From NCBI RefSeq assembly GCF_018390735.1, contig NZ_JAHBCL010000018.1, positions 32,922 to 96,921 of the forward strand: 64,000 nucleotides of DNA, read 5' to 3'. Below are positions 8,532 to 17,772 of the stretch, in pieces. The notes beneath the pieces were generated by a model that searched no databases, was not told where the DNA came from, and saw only the letters and a list, made by a program, of their open reading frames with translations. Source of the stretch: Fusibacter paucivorans. GTDB lineage: Bacteria > Bacillota > Clostridia > Peptostreptococcales > Acidaminobacteraceae. Numbering within the stretch: position 1 is the first letter of the stretch; every line of letters starts with the position of its first letter. The position numbers and the translations under genes are program-made.

Positions 8532-10136
8532 TCACTCATCTTTCACTGCTGTTTCCGAGTAACGATTGCCAGCATTCCAAAGCATAAATTCGTCTATGCC
8601 GTTATCTGATAGTGCCTGAATCTGCGCTTCGACTTCTGCTGCACCATAACGAATATGTCCTTTTACCCATGTTGCGGTAAAATCCTGTATCCACGGTCTA
8701 ATCTGTGCCGGTGTTTCTAGATTCTCATTCCGTTTTAGAGCATCTTTAATAGAGGCATCCACCGTTGCATACGGCTGCGCATCAGGCACAGACAGTCCAA
8801 AATTATTGGTACCGTAATGACTTGGATACATCATTGGACAAATATAGTCGACAACATTGGCAATTGCTTCCCAATGCTGACCAATGCCAACATCGTTAAT
8901 TGCTGTTGCAGCCCATCCGAAGACATCGGCAGACACATAGACATGCATCGGACTTAATTCGCCGTAAGCATATTTTAAATAATTTTGAATCGCCGCAACT
9001 TGTGTTGCGCCTGTTTCATTTCGAAAATCAATCCTATCCTTATTGGAGATTGCGGGAAACCGAACATAGTCAAACTGGATTTCATCAAAGCCCTTTGCCG
9101 CCGCTTCTTTTGCAACCCCTACATTATAAGCCCATAAATCTTCATTGTATGCCGATGCCCAAATAAGGCCGTCTGCATCACTGTATAATCCGCCGCCTTT
9201 ATAGACAATAGCTTTATCTGTATTCGCTTTAGCATAAACTGGCGATTTGAAGGTTACAATTCGAGCGATTAGGTAAATTTCATGTGCTTTCAGTTTTTGA
9301 ACAAAGGAATCAATGTCTTTTATATAAACGCTGTCATTGGCGCTAGGATTGTATTGGCCAGCCGCATCTGTATAAAATAAAAGCTTCCCGCTGTCATCTT
9401 TAACATCAATGACCATTGTATTTAAGGATGTCTGATCAATCAAATCAATCAGCTCATCAATTCTTGCTGTGGAAGCCGACGGCCCGGTTACGTATATGCC
9501 TTTTACCACTTGAGGCGGATTGTCTTCATATGAACCGCCTTTTTCAAATGCAGTGTAATCCGCATCTTCATATGGCTTTGTAATAAAGTCTGCACGCGAT
9601 CTTACGAGATCTGAATATGCAACAAACCCTATTGGCTTTAACGCATCATATGAACTCTTAATTTCAACCCACTTCGGATTGCCTTCATTATCTTCAATGT
9701 AATCTGATGCATAAATCTCCGTGCGCTTTGACAGCGTCGCAATTGGCACTTCTGCGGCTGCTGTCGTTTCGCCCTCGACGGTTGGGTCGTCTCCACTTGC
9801 ATCTTCCGATACAGAAGCATAGACTGCTGCATCATTTTTCGCAATGTACCACGTATTTTCTGCGATGTCTTTCTCAATTTTTTCCAGTCGTTCTGCCTCG
9901 AGCCTTTCTTTTTCAATGCGTTCCGCTTCAAGGCGCTCTGCCTCGAGGCGCTCTGCTTCAAGTCTCGCTTGTTTTTCGCTTTCGGTCTCATCATTTGATG
10001 GCATGGCAGTCACTTCATCTGCCGCCGTTTCATTTCCAGAACGCGCAAAAAGATTGTACTGGCGCCCGATAATCACAAAGGCCACCAATACAATCGCAAT
10101 ACCCATTATGGCGAGAAGCTTTTTAGATTGCTTCAT
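8532..10136 (-). CDS. DUF4015 putative glycoside hydrolase with coiled-coil stalk
   Basis: The 534-residue protein has an N-terminal membrane anchor (7-24). A highly repetitive Glu/Arg coiled-coil segment (about 58-90) follows, then an SH3-like stretch (WYIAKNDAAVYAS...) and the DUF4015 TIM-barrel from about residue 195. That barrel begins VKGIYVTGPSAST, with TMVIDVKDDSGKL, IARIVTFKSPVYA and EIQFDYVRFP, the last a typical catalytic strand. Family members are predicted glycosidases acting outside the cell; no substrate is established. It directly follows the L,D-transpeptidase gene, and its RBS overlaps that stop codon, so both probably act on the wall. The start is ATG at 10136. Confidence 0.85.
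   Translation of the reverse strand: MKQSKKLLAIMGIAIVLVAFVIIGRQYNLFARSGNETAADEVTAMPSNDETESEKQARLEAERLEAERLEAERIEKERLEAERLEKIEKDIAENTWYIAKNDAAVYASVSEDASGDDPTVEGETTAAAEVPIATLSKRTEIYASDYIEDNEGNPKWVEIKSSYDALKPIGFVAYSDLVRSRADFITKPYEDADYTAFEKGGSYEDNPPQVVKGIYVTGPSASTARIDELIDLIDQTSLNTMVIDVKDDSGKLLFYTDAAGQYNPSANDSVYIKDIDSFVQKLKAHEIYLIARIVTFKSPVYAKANTDKAIVYKGGGLYSDADGLIWASAYNEDLWAYNVGVAKEAAAKGFDEIQFDYVRFPAISNKDRIDFRNETGATQVAAIQNYLKYAYGELSPMHVYVSADVFGWAATAINDVGIGQHWEAIANVVDYICPMMYPSHYGTNNFGLSVPDAQPYATVDASIKDALKRNENLETPAQIRPWIQDFTATWVKGHIRYGAAEVEAQIQALSDNGIDEFMLWNAGNRYSETAVKDE
9879..9965 (-). repeat. In-frame repeat encoding RLEAE units
   Basis: Five to six near-identical 15-18 bp units encode RLEAE/RIEKE pentapeptides (residues 58-86) of the DUF4015 protein. 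The charge pattern predicts a rigid single alpha-helix or coiled coil, which would hold the catalytic domain away from the membrane. Confidence 0.75.
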
Positions 10137-10145
10137 TCAATTCTC

Positions 10146-11519
10146 CTATTCAGATATAATAATAATACTTTGATCCAATACAATCCAGTTGTACATGAAT
10201 TCAGCATGAGAAGTTGGGTTTCGAACACATTTATGCGAAAGCGGAATCGTTCCAAGTGTATATGAATACTCAATGTGTCCCGGATCTATTGGACCACCAA
10301 TGCGAATGTCTTCGTACTCAGCTTCTTTAATCAAAAGATTATTTTCATCATATTCCGCTTCACTAACCAGTTTTTGCTCTGTAACCCATTGATATGTCAC
10401 AGGAAATCCGTGCAGATACGCACCACCGTTAAAGCGAATAGCAAACGGTGCATAGCCATCTAATTCTTTTGTCACATCGTCGAGATAGATAAACTGATCT
10501 TTTTTCTGAATAGCGGCATAATATCCCGGAACTGTCTTTTCTTTAAACTCCGCTTCTTTGCCGGATGTCGCATAAGACAGTGAGCGAACCACCCATTGGT
10601 CTTCAACAAGATCTAGCGTAGAGATATTTTGATTGTGCAGGTCCATAAAAACAACTTGATTGATCGCTTTGACAGAATTTGAAGTAGAAACAAACTTTTT
10701 CGGTACATAGCCTTCTGCATCAATGTCCGGAACATATACATAATACAGATCGCCGCTGTCATCCAAGATATCAAAAATTTGCCCATCCAGCAAATATCTA
10801 AAAGCACTGTCGGTACTGTTCGTCTCATACAACGGTGCTGACTGATCGCGCTTATTGCCAAAGGCATCTGTGTCACTGCCGTTATTGAGTGGTGCTCTGC
10901 CGCTGTAATTCTTATAATTATTTATTTTGCCCATTTTTCTCGCACCATCGAAAAAAGTTTCAAGGTGTTCGATTTTATCGAGCGCCACATCAAATCGAAA
11001 TTGTCTAAACGATACGATTTTCGAGTAAATATAGCCTGTCTTGATTTCTTCGTTTTCATACCAGTACACGCGGTACCACTCATCGCCATCTGACTTTACG
11101 AAATACTGCCCTTTAACTTTTTCGAAGACATTCATCTTGCCGTAAAGTCCCAAGCTCTTAATAACGGGACTAGCCGTCGTCGGCTGCTGACGGATGTTGA
11201 CGGCATTATTGACCGCAACAATATAATAGTAGCCAACATGGTATTTATTATACGCAATTTCATCTAAATTAATGCGTTCAGGCGGATTCAGCGAATAGGA
11301 TTCCACCAATGTAAAACCTTCATTGTTCTGTTTGACGACCTCTATCGCATCGCCAGTCGTCGTACCACCTGTTTCAGATACTGCCGGTTTTTCGACACCA
11401 ATTGCAGCACCTGTATCTTGAGGCATTTCAGGCACTTCTTTTGATTCTGCAAAATTCATATTGGCAATCCCAAAAATTAAGGCCATCAGTACAATTGTTT
11501 TCTTTGTGAGTTTCAGCAT
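10146..11519 (-). CDS. Secreted SH3-domain L,D-transpeptidase (YkuD-like)
   Basis: A signal peptide (1-25) and a Thr/Glu-rich linker lead to an SH3_3 domain, NAVNIRQQPTTASPVIKSL (about 107-175), which binds peptidoglycan in related proteins. The C-terminal YkuD domain starts near residue 290 (QVVFMDLHNQNISTL). It shows YLHGFPV and LSHKCVRNP, equivalent to the catalytic SHGC(V/I)R motif, with the nucleophile Cys kept and Gly replaced by Lys. It is inferred to make 3-3 crosslinks or attach proteins to the wall. The start is ATG at 11519 after AAGGGG, and it is coupled to the DUF4015 gene. Confidence 0.83.
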   Translation of the reverse strand: MLKLTKKTIVLMALIFGIANMNFAESKEVPEMPQDTGAAIGVEKPAVSETGGTTTGDAIEVVKQNNEGFTLVESYSLNPPERINLDEIAYNKYHVGYYYIVAVNNAVNIRQQPTTASPVIKSLGLYGKMNVFEKVKGQYFVKSDGDEWYRVYWYENEEIKTGYIYSKIVSFRQFRFDVALDKIEHLETFFDGARKMGKINNYKNYSGRAPLNNGSDTDAFGNKRDQSAPLYETNSTDSAFRYLLDGQIFDILDDSGDLYYVYVPDIDAEGYVPKKFVSTSNSVKAINQVVFMDLHNQNISTLDLVEDQWVVRSLSYATSGKEAEFKEKTVPGYYAAIQKKDQFIYLDDVTKELDGYAPFAIRFNGGAYLHGFPVTYQWVTEQKLVSEAEYDENNLLIKEAEYEDIRIGGPIDPGHIEYSYTLGTIPLSHKCVRNPTSHAEFMYNWIVLDQSIIIISE

Positions 11520-11612
11520 ATACGCCCCTTTTAGTCTCTCTCTTCTGCTTATTTTAAATATGAGTTCTTTTCTATTGTACCAAAAACCTATGGCCCCTGC
11601 TTTACAGGATTG

Positions 11613-12494
11613 TTAATTTTTAGTTACAACCTTATTCGTTAAATCCCCGATTCCTTCAATACGGCATGTAACGATATCACCGTCTTTTAAATATTTTGGC
11701 GGATCGAAGCCCATGCCGACCCCCGACGGTGTTCCCGTTAAAATAATATCCCCCGGAATCAATGTCATCCCCTGTGAAAGTGTCGCAATCAATTTGCTGA
11801 TGCTAAAAATTAAATTATCGGTATAACTGGACTGTCGCACTTCACCATTCACCAAACATTCAACCTTCAATTTGGGCGGGTAATCAAACTGATCTTTCGT
11901 CACCACGACTGGACCAAGCGGTGTAAAGGTATCCAGCGATTTTCCCTTATGCCATTGAATGTGCTGCACTTGAAGATTACGAGCACTCACGTCATTGCTG
12001 ACAGTATAGCCAAATATGGCCGCTTCGGCATCAGCCTCAGTAATATTTTTAATGCGCTTGCCAATGATCACTGCCAACTCAGCCTCATAATCCACTTCAT
12101 TGGTAACGGATGTCTCATAGATAATATGGTCTTCAGGCCCAATGGTTTCAAATGCCATTTTTGAGAAAAAAATGGGCTCTGTTGGAATGCCTGCCAGCGT
12201 TGCAGTTTTGCCCTGAAGTTCTCTTGCATGTTCAAGATAATTCTTACCGACGCAGATAATATTACGCTTTGGCGTCTTGACCGGTGTTTCAAACTTCACT
12301 TCCGAAAGCGGTATCGGCATCAGTTCACTGCCTTTGCGCTCAAGTTCCGGCCACATATCCTCCCAGTTTTCAACCAGTTCATATAAGCCATCCACTTGAA
12401 TGCCCAAAATTTGAGATAGTGGTTTTACCCCTTCTTCGGTGACTAGGCAAAGCCCCAATGCCCTACCGGATTTCGTGCAAACTGCAAATTTCAT
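11613..12494 (-). CDS. Fumarylacetoacetate hydrolase (FAH) family protein
   Basis: FAH-fold enzymes hydrolyse or decarboxylate beta-diketo and oxo acids such as acylpyruvates and oxaloacetate. Motifs visible are IICVGKNYLEHA, the metal site EVDYEAELAVIIGK, GYTVSNDVSARNLQ, and the C-terminal GDIILTGTPSGVG with GDIVTCRIEGIGDLTN. The start is ATG at 12494 (MKFAVC), 6 nt after AGGAGG; an upstream in-frame start at 12509 overlaps the RBS. The 293-residue length is normal. The substrate is unknown. Divergent from the MBL nuclease gene. Confidence 0.9.
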   Translation of the reverse strand: MKFAVCTKSGRALGLCLVTEEGVKPLSQILGIQVDGLYELVENWEDMWPELERKGSELMPIPLSEVKFETPVKTPKRNIICVGKNYLEHARELQGKTATLAGIPTEPIFFSKMAFETIGPEDHIIYETSVTNEVDYEAELAVIIGKRIKNITEADAEAAIFGYTVSNDVSARNLQVQHIQWHKGKSLDTFTPLGPVVVTKDQFDYPPKLKVECLVNGEVRQSSYTDNLIFSISKLIATLSQGMTLIPGDIILTGTPSGVGMGFDPPKYLKDGDIVTCRIEGIGDLTNKVVTKN

Positions 12495-12645
12495 CGTCAT
12501 CCTCCTCATGTCGTCCTATATTGATACCATTATCTTATTTCGGCGGCTTTATGACAACAGTTTTTTCGCAAGAAACAGAAAAAATAGGGTACAATAGAAC
12601 AAAGAGAGAACAAAGAATGAATTTCATGATTAGGATGTGAGCTCA

Positions 12646-14052
12646 ATGACAATCACTTTTATCGGTGCAACAGGGCGCGTTACCGGCTCTATGTACTATC
12701 TGGAACATAATAATCTCAAAGGTTTAGTCGACTGCGGACAGTTTCAGGGAAATTTTGAGGAAGAAAATCTCAATTACAACACGTTGCCTTTTAATCCGGC
12801 ACACCTCGATTTTATTATTTTAACACATGCACATGTGGATCACAGTGGCAGGTTACCGCTTCTCGTCAAACACGGCTTCAACGGCAAAGTCTTTTGTACT
12901 TATCCGACGATGGCGCTCACCAATGTTCTTTTACGGGATTCAGGCAAAATTCACGAAGCCGAAAACGCTTTTGACAACAAGAAACGCGAACGTGCCGGAC
13001 TGCCAAAGGTACCTCCGCTGTATACAGAGGATGACGCCGTTATCGCGCTGCAATATCTCTATCCGCTTACTTATGAACATGAAATGACCATCGAAGGCGA
13101 CCTTTCATTTAAATTCGTCGATGCAGGTCATTTGCTCGGCAGCGCCAGCGTTATTTTAACCTTTAAAGGTGAAGAAGGTCTAAAGAAGCTCGTTTTTTCC
13201 GGCGATCTCGGCAACGGCAGCAACCCCGTTCAAAACAAGCCTGTCACTATATCGGATGCTGATTATCTCATTGTCGAATCAACCTATGGTGATCGCAATC
13301 ACGTTGGCGTCGAACAGCGCATGCAGGCGTTTGCAGATATTATTCGTACTGCCGTGCGTGAAAACGGAACCGTTATCGTACCTTCTTTTGCCGTCGGGCG
13401 CACTCAGGAACTCATTTATCAGCTCAATACCTTTATTGATAACACAGACGAAGCAACACGTCAGCTGCTGGAACACATTCCGTTTTATGTCGATTCGCCA
13501 TTGGCACTTGAAGCCTTTAAAGTCTATGGCGACAATAAAGACTATATGAATGAAGGCGTTCAAAGTTATGATCGCAATCCATTCAATATGCCGAACTTAC
13601 ACCTCGTTGAAAGCATCGAGATGTCCATTGCACTCAATCGTGACAAGTCGCCAAAAGTAATCATCGCCGCCAGCGGCATGTGTGATGCCGGTCGAATCAA
13701 GCATCATCTCAAACACTATTTATGGCGTCAAAACACGCATGTCGTCTTTATTGGCTTTCAAGCTGAAGAAACATTGGGCAGAGCCATCCAAGAAGGTGAG
13801 AGTCCTGTCTCTATACTTGATGAAACCATTGCCGTCAAGGCAAAGCTTCATACGATTACTGGCTTTTCAGGTCATGCCGACCAGCGGCATCTCCTCGCTT
13901 GGACCAAAGCGATGCAATCGCTGGAAAGACTCTTTATTATTCATGGTGAACCCGCCGCGATGGACGTCTTTGCAGAAAAATTATCAGAGCAAATGCCGCC
14001 TGAAACCGAAATTGTCATTCCGGGTGCCGGTGAAGTGTTTCATTTACTCTAG
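12646..14052 (+). CDS. Metallo-beta-lactamase fold beta-CASP nuclease
   Basis: The zinc site THAHVDHSGRLP (HxHxDH) is near residue 60, FVDAGHLLGSASV gives another ligand His, and the beta-CASP block includes FSGDLG, PSFAVGRTQEL, ASGMCDAGR and the final SGHADQRHL. This architecture belongs to YSH1/CPSF73-type RNA exo/endonucleases of bacteria. The roughly 468-residue length fits. ATG at 12646 is chosen, 10 nt after AGGA; GTG at 12637 sits against the RBS. A TACAAT -10 lies about 60 bp upstream. Expected role: RNA processing or decay; the exact target is unknown. Confidence 0.9.
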   Translation: MTITFIGATGRVTGSMYYLEHNNLKGLVDCGQFQGNFEEENLNYNTLPFNPAHLDFIILTHAHVDHSGRLPLLVKHGFNGKVFCTYPTMALTNVLLRDSGKIHEAENAFDNKKRERAGLPKVPPLYTEDDAVIALQYLYPLTYEHEMTIEGDLSFKFVDAGHLLGSASVILTFKGEEGLKKLVFSGDLGNGSNPVQNKPVTISDADYLIVESTYGDRNHVGVEQRMQAFADIIRTAVRENGTVIVPSFAVGRTQELIYQLNTFIDNTDEATRQLLEHIPFYVDSPLALEAFKVYGDNKDYMNEGVQSYDRNPFNMPNLHLVESIEMSIALNRDKSPKVIIAASGMCDAGRIKHHLKHYLWRQNTHVVFIGFQAEETLGRAIQEGESPVSILDETIAVKAKLHTITGFSGHADQRHLLAWTKAMQSLERLFIIHGEPAAMDVFAEKLSEQMPPETEIVIPGAGEVFHLL

Positions 14053-14135
14053 TAACCTGATCCCAAATCACTTAGAATTATTGATGTGATTTAAATAGGG
14101 TTAAAGGCATTATTTGATGACGCAATTACCTCATT

Positions 14136-14176
14136 AAAAAGCCGGTGTTTCAAACGAACTGAAACATCGGCTTTTT
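14136..14176 (+). terminator. Terminator after the MBL nuclease gene
   Basis: Stem GCCGGTGTTTC/GAAACATCGGC with an 8-nt loop, preceded by AAAAA and followed by TTTTT. One G-T pair; suited to both directions. Confidence 0.8.
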
Positions 14177-14263
14177 ATAAGTTTTATTCATAATGCCGTC
14201 GGCCTTGATGCCAATGCATTACATGATTTCGATTTGGCTTGTTTTGCTATTTTAAAAAACGAT

Positions 14264-14689
14264 TTACAGACTTCCCCTTAACTGGCTTAAACTCAAATCT
14301 GTATCCAAGATAACCCAGTCTTTATTGTAATGTGCTCTCAACTGTTCCATCAATTGATTAGCATTTCTTTGCCACACTTTCCCAACTTCATCAGACAGCG
14401 CTTCACCATCAAGTGATGCAACGACAAGATGCACTTCCGTACAGTATTCAGTCTTGGATGTACACTTCATCATGTTAAATGTTAATCGCAGCCCCTCATC
14501 CGGCAATACCCACTCAACACGTTCGTTTGGCACCTCTAAATCAATCGACATCTTAAACTCGATTTCGCCGATGCGTACGATCGCTTCTGATTTGCCCGCC
14601 CATGCTGTCATTCTAGAATCTTTTGTAAGGCCTCTAAATGCTTCATAGACATCACAAAACAGTCTCGTACTCACGCGTAAAAAATTCAT
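14264..14689 (-). CDS. Uncharacterised protein, possibly SRPBCC-like
   Basis: This 141-residue soluble protein is not one I recognise firmly. It begins FLRVSTRLFCDVYEAF, followed by alternating strand-like segments (SEAIVRIGEIEFKMSIDLE, VEWVLPDEGLRLTFNM, YCTEVHLVVAS) and a long C-terminal helix (EVGKVWQRNANQLMEQLRAHY). That order of strands with a closing helix resembles small ligand-binding SRPBCC proteins, but no residue motif confirms it. ATG at 14689 follows AGGAGG-like sequence (CAGGAGGATTAA). It stands alone and convergent to the MBL gene. Confidence 0.6.
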   Translation of the reverse strand: MNFLRVSTRLFCDVYEAFRGLTKDSRMTAWAGKSEAIVRIGEIEFKMSIDLEVPNERVEWVLPDEGLRLTFNMMKCTSKTEYCTEVHLVVASLDGEALSDEVGKVWQRNANQLMEQLRAHYNKDWVILDTDLSLSQLRGSL

Positions 14690-14830
14690 TTAATCCTCCT
14701 GTAGACTTTGCCTTGTTATTTCCATACCCATCCGATGGATAATATCAACACGTTGCTACAAAATAATACCGTATTCTCCTTTGAAAATCCATAGCTATTC
14801 TATTACAATTCCATTTCATTCACAATAAGT

Positions 14831-14866
14831 GAACCCCTCTGACAATGCCATCCGACAGAAGGGTTC
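14831..14866. terminator. Inverted repeat downstream of the atoE-like gene
   Basis: Arms GAACCCCTCTG and CAGAAGGGTTC (one mismatch) lie about 45 bp past the permease stop. The following sequence is AT-rich but lacks a clean T run, so terminator function is only likely. Confidence 0.5.
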
Positions 14867-14911
14867 TCATATAAATTTTATTCAATTGATATTTTCAGTC
14901 CTGCCCGTCCG

Positions 14912-16270
14912 TTAAACCGGGAACAGCCCTGGAAGAAAATATAATCCCAATGTTACGACAATAAACCAGAATATTAATAGAAAGAACATTAATCCCCAGA
15001 CATCTTTCAGCTTCATCTCTACGATTGCCAAAGCCGGCATTGCCCAAAGCGGATTAAAGAGATTTGTCATTTCATCACCATTCAGGAATGCATTCAGAAC
15101 ATATGGTATATGTGCACCTAGCGTTTGAGCAGCCTCTGTCAAAATCGGCCCCTGAATAATCCATTGACCACCCTGCGAAGGAATAAAAATATTTACCAGT
15201 GCCGCTGACCAGAATGAAAAAACATAAAATGTATCTGCCGAAGAAATGTTGACTAGCCACATTGCTATTGCACTCGCTAAACCCGAGGACTGCATCATGC
15301 CCATGATCCCGCCATAAAATGGGAATTGAAGCAAAATTTCTGCAGAAGCACTTGCACTTTGTTTCATTGCCAGATAATAGCGGCGCGGTGTATTATAGAG
15401 AAACATATTCAAAACCATGAAGATGAATATAATACCGTTAAAGTTCAAAGACCCCAGAACGCCCTTAGTCATCACAGAATGAATAATTGCTGCAACACCG
15501 AATATACCAAACAACAACATAATCAATTTGCTTTTATTCATGCTGTTTGCCAATGAGCGTTCCTCATCGTCTGCCTCGTCTTCGACATCCTCGCCCTGAA
15601 CCTTTTCCAAATATTTTGCATCAAGCTCAACGATTTCATCCTTCGGCGGCCGCGTGAAAATGACGACGCTGCATAAGACGATTGTCGTAATGGCAAAGAG
15701 AAGCAAATTCATTGGATTAAACGCCGTTAAATTCTGAGGGATGACACCAATGGCATCCTCGAGGAAATGCCCCGGTGTTGCCACCAGCGCATAAGCACTG
15801 ATACTTGGTGTGATTACCTGAGATTGAACCATGACCATATATCCGCCGACGATCATCATTGGAAAATGCAGTCCCTTAACCTTGCTAGCCAGATAGGTTG
15901 CCAGAATGGCGGTAAGGATTGTGCCAAATGCCCAATTGATAAAGCTGGCGATATAAATCGTAACTAGAAAAATGACCATTGCCGATAACGGTGATTTTGG
16001 AATTTCAGATATTCTGATGAGCAGTTTCTTAACCTGCGTTGATTTCGCCGAGGCGCTGCATACGACAACCATGAGGATAACTTGAAATGCGAAGCTGTTC
16101 ATGGACCATATACCATCACGCCAGCCAGAGATAACCAGTGAAAAATTAAAATTTGATACAATAAGACTCCCCAACATACATACAAATGTCAAGAGAATGC
16201 AAAATACAAATGTGTCCGGAATGATTTTTTCTGCCGCAAAATTAAATTTCTTTGAAATACGCCATAACAT
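14912..16270 (-). CDS. AtoE-type short-chain fatty acid / acetoacetate permease
   Basis: The protein belongs to the short-chain fatty acid transporter family typified by E. coli AtoE. It has about 452 residues and ten or more membrane segments. Family traits visible are PDTFVFCILLTFV at the N-terminus, FINWAFGTILTAILA, QFPFYGGIMGMM, FIPSQGGQWIIQGPI and the MTNLFNPLWAMP region. An acidic cytoplasmic loop (EDVEDEADDEERS) divides the halves. ATG at 16270 follows GGGAGGGG; the TTG at 16285 overlaps the RBS. It is the distal gene after the BKACE gene, which suggests uptake of a beta-hydroxy or beta-keto acid or export of acetoacetate. The substrate is inferred, not shown. Confidence 0.88.
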   Translation of the reverse strand: MLWRISKKFNFAAEKIIPDTFVFCILLTFVCMLGSLIVSNFNFSLVISGWRDGIWSMNSFAFQVILMVVVCSASAKSTQVKKLLIRISEIPKSPLSAMVIFLVTIYIASFINWAFGTILTAILATYLASKVKGLHFPMMIVGGYMVMVQSQVITPSISAYALVATPGHFLEDAIGVIPQNLTAFNPMNLLLFAITTIVLCSVVIFTRPPKDEIVELDAKYLEKVQGEDVEDEADDEERSLANSMNKSKLIMLLFGIFGVAAIIHSVMTKGVLGSLNFNGIIFIFMVLNMFLYNTPRRYYLAMKQSASASAEILLQFPFYGGIMGMMQSSGLASAIAMWLVNISSADTFYVFSFWSAALVNIFIPSQGGQWIIQGPILTEAAQTLGAHIPYVLNAFLNGDEMTNLFNPLWAMPALAIVEMKLKDVWGLMFFLLIFWFIVVTLGLYFLPGLFPV

Positions 16271-16344
16271 TATAACCCCTCCCAATCATATCTCATTTTT
16301 ACAGTGCGCTTTATTTGGCACTTTTTTATCATTAATGCGATTGA

Positions 16345-16388
16345 ACAGTGAGAAGCTTTGTACCCTTTTCCATGGCGCTTCTCACTGT
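16345..16388. other. Perfect 12-bp stem-loop between BKACE and permease genes
   Basis: Arms ACAGTGAGAAGC and GCTTCTCACTGT with a 20-nt loop sit in the 156-bp gap inside a co-directional gene pair. No T tract follows on the minus strand, so it may stabilise the upstream mRNA part or cause partial termination rather than full termination. Confidence 0.65.
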
Positions 16389-16426
16389 CTTAACTGCATT
16401 AAGGTTCTTTAATAACGCTTTCTATG

Positions 16427-17464
16427 CTATTTGAGCGGTAATCCAATCAATTTTCTGTAATCATTCGGACTTGCGACTTCTCTCCCCAGCAGTGCACATA
16501 ACTGTTTATAATCCAAGAATGTCTTAGCATTGTTCTCGATCTTATCATCCTTGTGCGGCCACTTCCACACCGTATCTTCCATCCCCACTCTAATATGACA
16601 TCCCATCAACACGGCAAGCGTTGCCAAATAACTTGATGCACGTCCGGATGCACACACCATAATGACTGCATCCTTGTCAATTTCCTTGATGCGGTTGTGT
16701 AAGTGCATAAAAGTTTCCACCATGCCGCTTTTTGTTGGCATTGGGCTACCACCCGGCAAGTCTGCTAAGATGAGCCAATGCGATGGCTGTCCCGTTGCAC
16801 CGGTTTCAACCAGCCCTGTTTTAAACAGCCAGCGATCCGCATTGTCAATGTCACCATCCGAATAAACTGCGATTTGTGGAATAATGCCATGCTCCTGAAC
16901 AAGGCGCGCTTTTTGAATGATAATATGCGGTGCTTTCGTCAGCAGCATATCTCCGCAGTAAGTTGCCGTCGTATTAATTGGTGTTACGTCGATGAGCTTC
17001 GAATCGAGCATTTCCAGCATACGCTCCCAGTCGCCTTCATATCTTGGCACAAGGCAGCAGTCAAACATGACATCTGGAAATTCTTTTTTTAATGAACCGA
17101 TGACCTGATTAAATAGTTTTGGATCTAAACGGTTATAGCCATCTTCATTTCTTACGTGAATGTGAATAATTGGCGCCCCAGCCAAAATCGCTTCTCTCGC
17201 CGAATTATAAATTTCATCTGGTGTTATTGGCTGGTTCGGATTGCCGTTCTTGCTGTAAAATGAACCAACAACTGCAGTTGAAATAACAACCTTGTCCGAG
17301 ATGTCCCATTTTGGCTGTACAATCACGTCATCCGTCGCTACAGCTGTGTGCACCGGATCTGTCACTTCAGGCAATCCATAGAAAAAAGTCTTTGAGAGCA
17401 TGCCGTGCTCTTTTGAGAGCTGCTCAATAACATCCCACCTAATTTTATTCGTTTGCAATTTCAT
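16427..17464 (-). CDS. Beta-keto acid cleavage enzyme (BKACE, DUF849 family)
   Basis: BKACE enzymes react a beta-keto acid with acetyl-CoA to give acetoacetate and a new acyl-CoA; the founding member is 3-keto-5-aminohexanoate cleavage enzyme of lysine fermentation. The zinc-binding HIHVRNEDG, ITPDEIYNSA, INTTATYCG and the C-terminal RVGMEDTVW are family signatures. The N-terminus carries roughly 50 extra residues before DKVVISTAVVGSF, giving 345 in total. The RBS is GGAG and the start is ATG at 17464. The neighbouring permease and two SDRs suggest a pathway in which a hydroxy acid is oxidised and then cleaved. The lysine kamADE genes are absent, so another substrate is more likely. Confidence 0.88.
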   Translation of the reverse strand: MKLQTNKIRWDVIEQLSKEHGMLSKTFFYGLPEVTDPVHTAVATDDVIVQPKWDISDKVVISTAVVGSFYSKNGNPNQPITPDEIYNSAREAILAGAPIIHIHVRNEDGYNRLDPKLFNQVIGSLKKEFPDVMFDCCLVPRYEGDWERMLEMLDSKLIDVTPINTTATYCGDMLLTKAPHIIIQKARLVQEHGIIPQIAVYSDGDIDNADRWLFKTGLVETGATGQPSHWLILADLPGGSPMPTKSGMVETFMHLHNRIKEIDKDAVIMVCASGRASSYLATLAVLMGCHIRVGMEDTVWKWPHKDDKIENNAKTFLDYKQLCALLGREVASPNDYRKLIGLPLK

Positions 17465-17556
17465 ACACTCCTTTCATATTGAGAAAAATAAACTGCATGT
17501 GTTTTTTGCACTTCTTATTCTCTTTTGATTAAACATCGCATCCATAAAACTTTTAA

Positions 17557-17594
17557 ATTATACTTAATATTTAAGTGATAATTAAATGTTAAAT
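17557..17594 (-). promoter_or_regulatory. BKACE promoter -10 with tandem 15-bp operators
   Basis: On the minus strand TATAAT (17557-17562) adjoins the palindrome ACTTAATATTTAAGT (17562-17576). A second copy matching at 12 of 15 positions lies at 17580-17594, exactly 18 bp further upstream. The same palindrome and spacing recur at the SDR gene at 18815-19585. The predicted binder is the XRE-cupin regulator encoded at 20004-20612. Confidence 0.7.
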
Positions 17595-17659
17595 CATCTT
17601 TCCGCAAATGTCAATGCAAATTTAGTTCAAAAATCACCTTTCGCAGCATTTTTCTTTAT

Positions 17660-17719
17660 CCGCAAAAAACACAAAAGCCGACACTGCACTCAGGGTTGTT
17701 AGCGCAGCATCGACTTTTG
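17660..17719 (-). terminator. Terminator after the first SDR gene
   Basis: On the minus strand CAAAAGTCGATGCTGC and GCAGTGTCGGCTTTTG pair (with G-U pairs), followed by TGTTTTTT. It ends the SDR transcript before the BKACE promoter, so the BKACE-permease pair is a separate unit. Confidence 0.82.
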
Positions 17720-17772
17720 CTCATTGCTAGGGGTAATCTATGTTCTACATGTGGTTGTGGACAAAAATATAA

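Noticed and set aside
9638..10072. Long open frames on both strands across the DUF4015 coiled-coil region
   Set aside because: They arise from the repetitive Glu/Arg codons of the real gene and have no RBS or family features.
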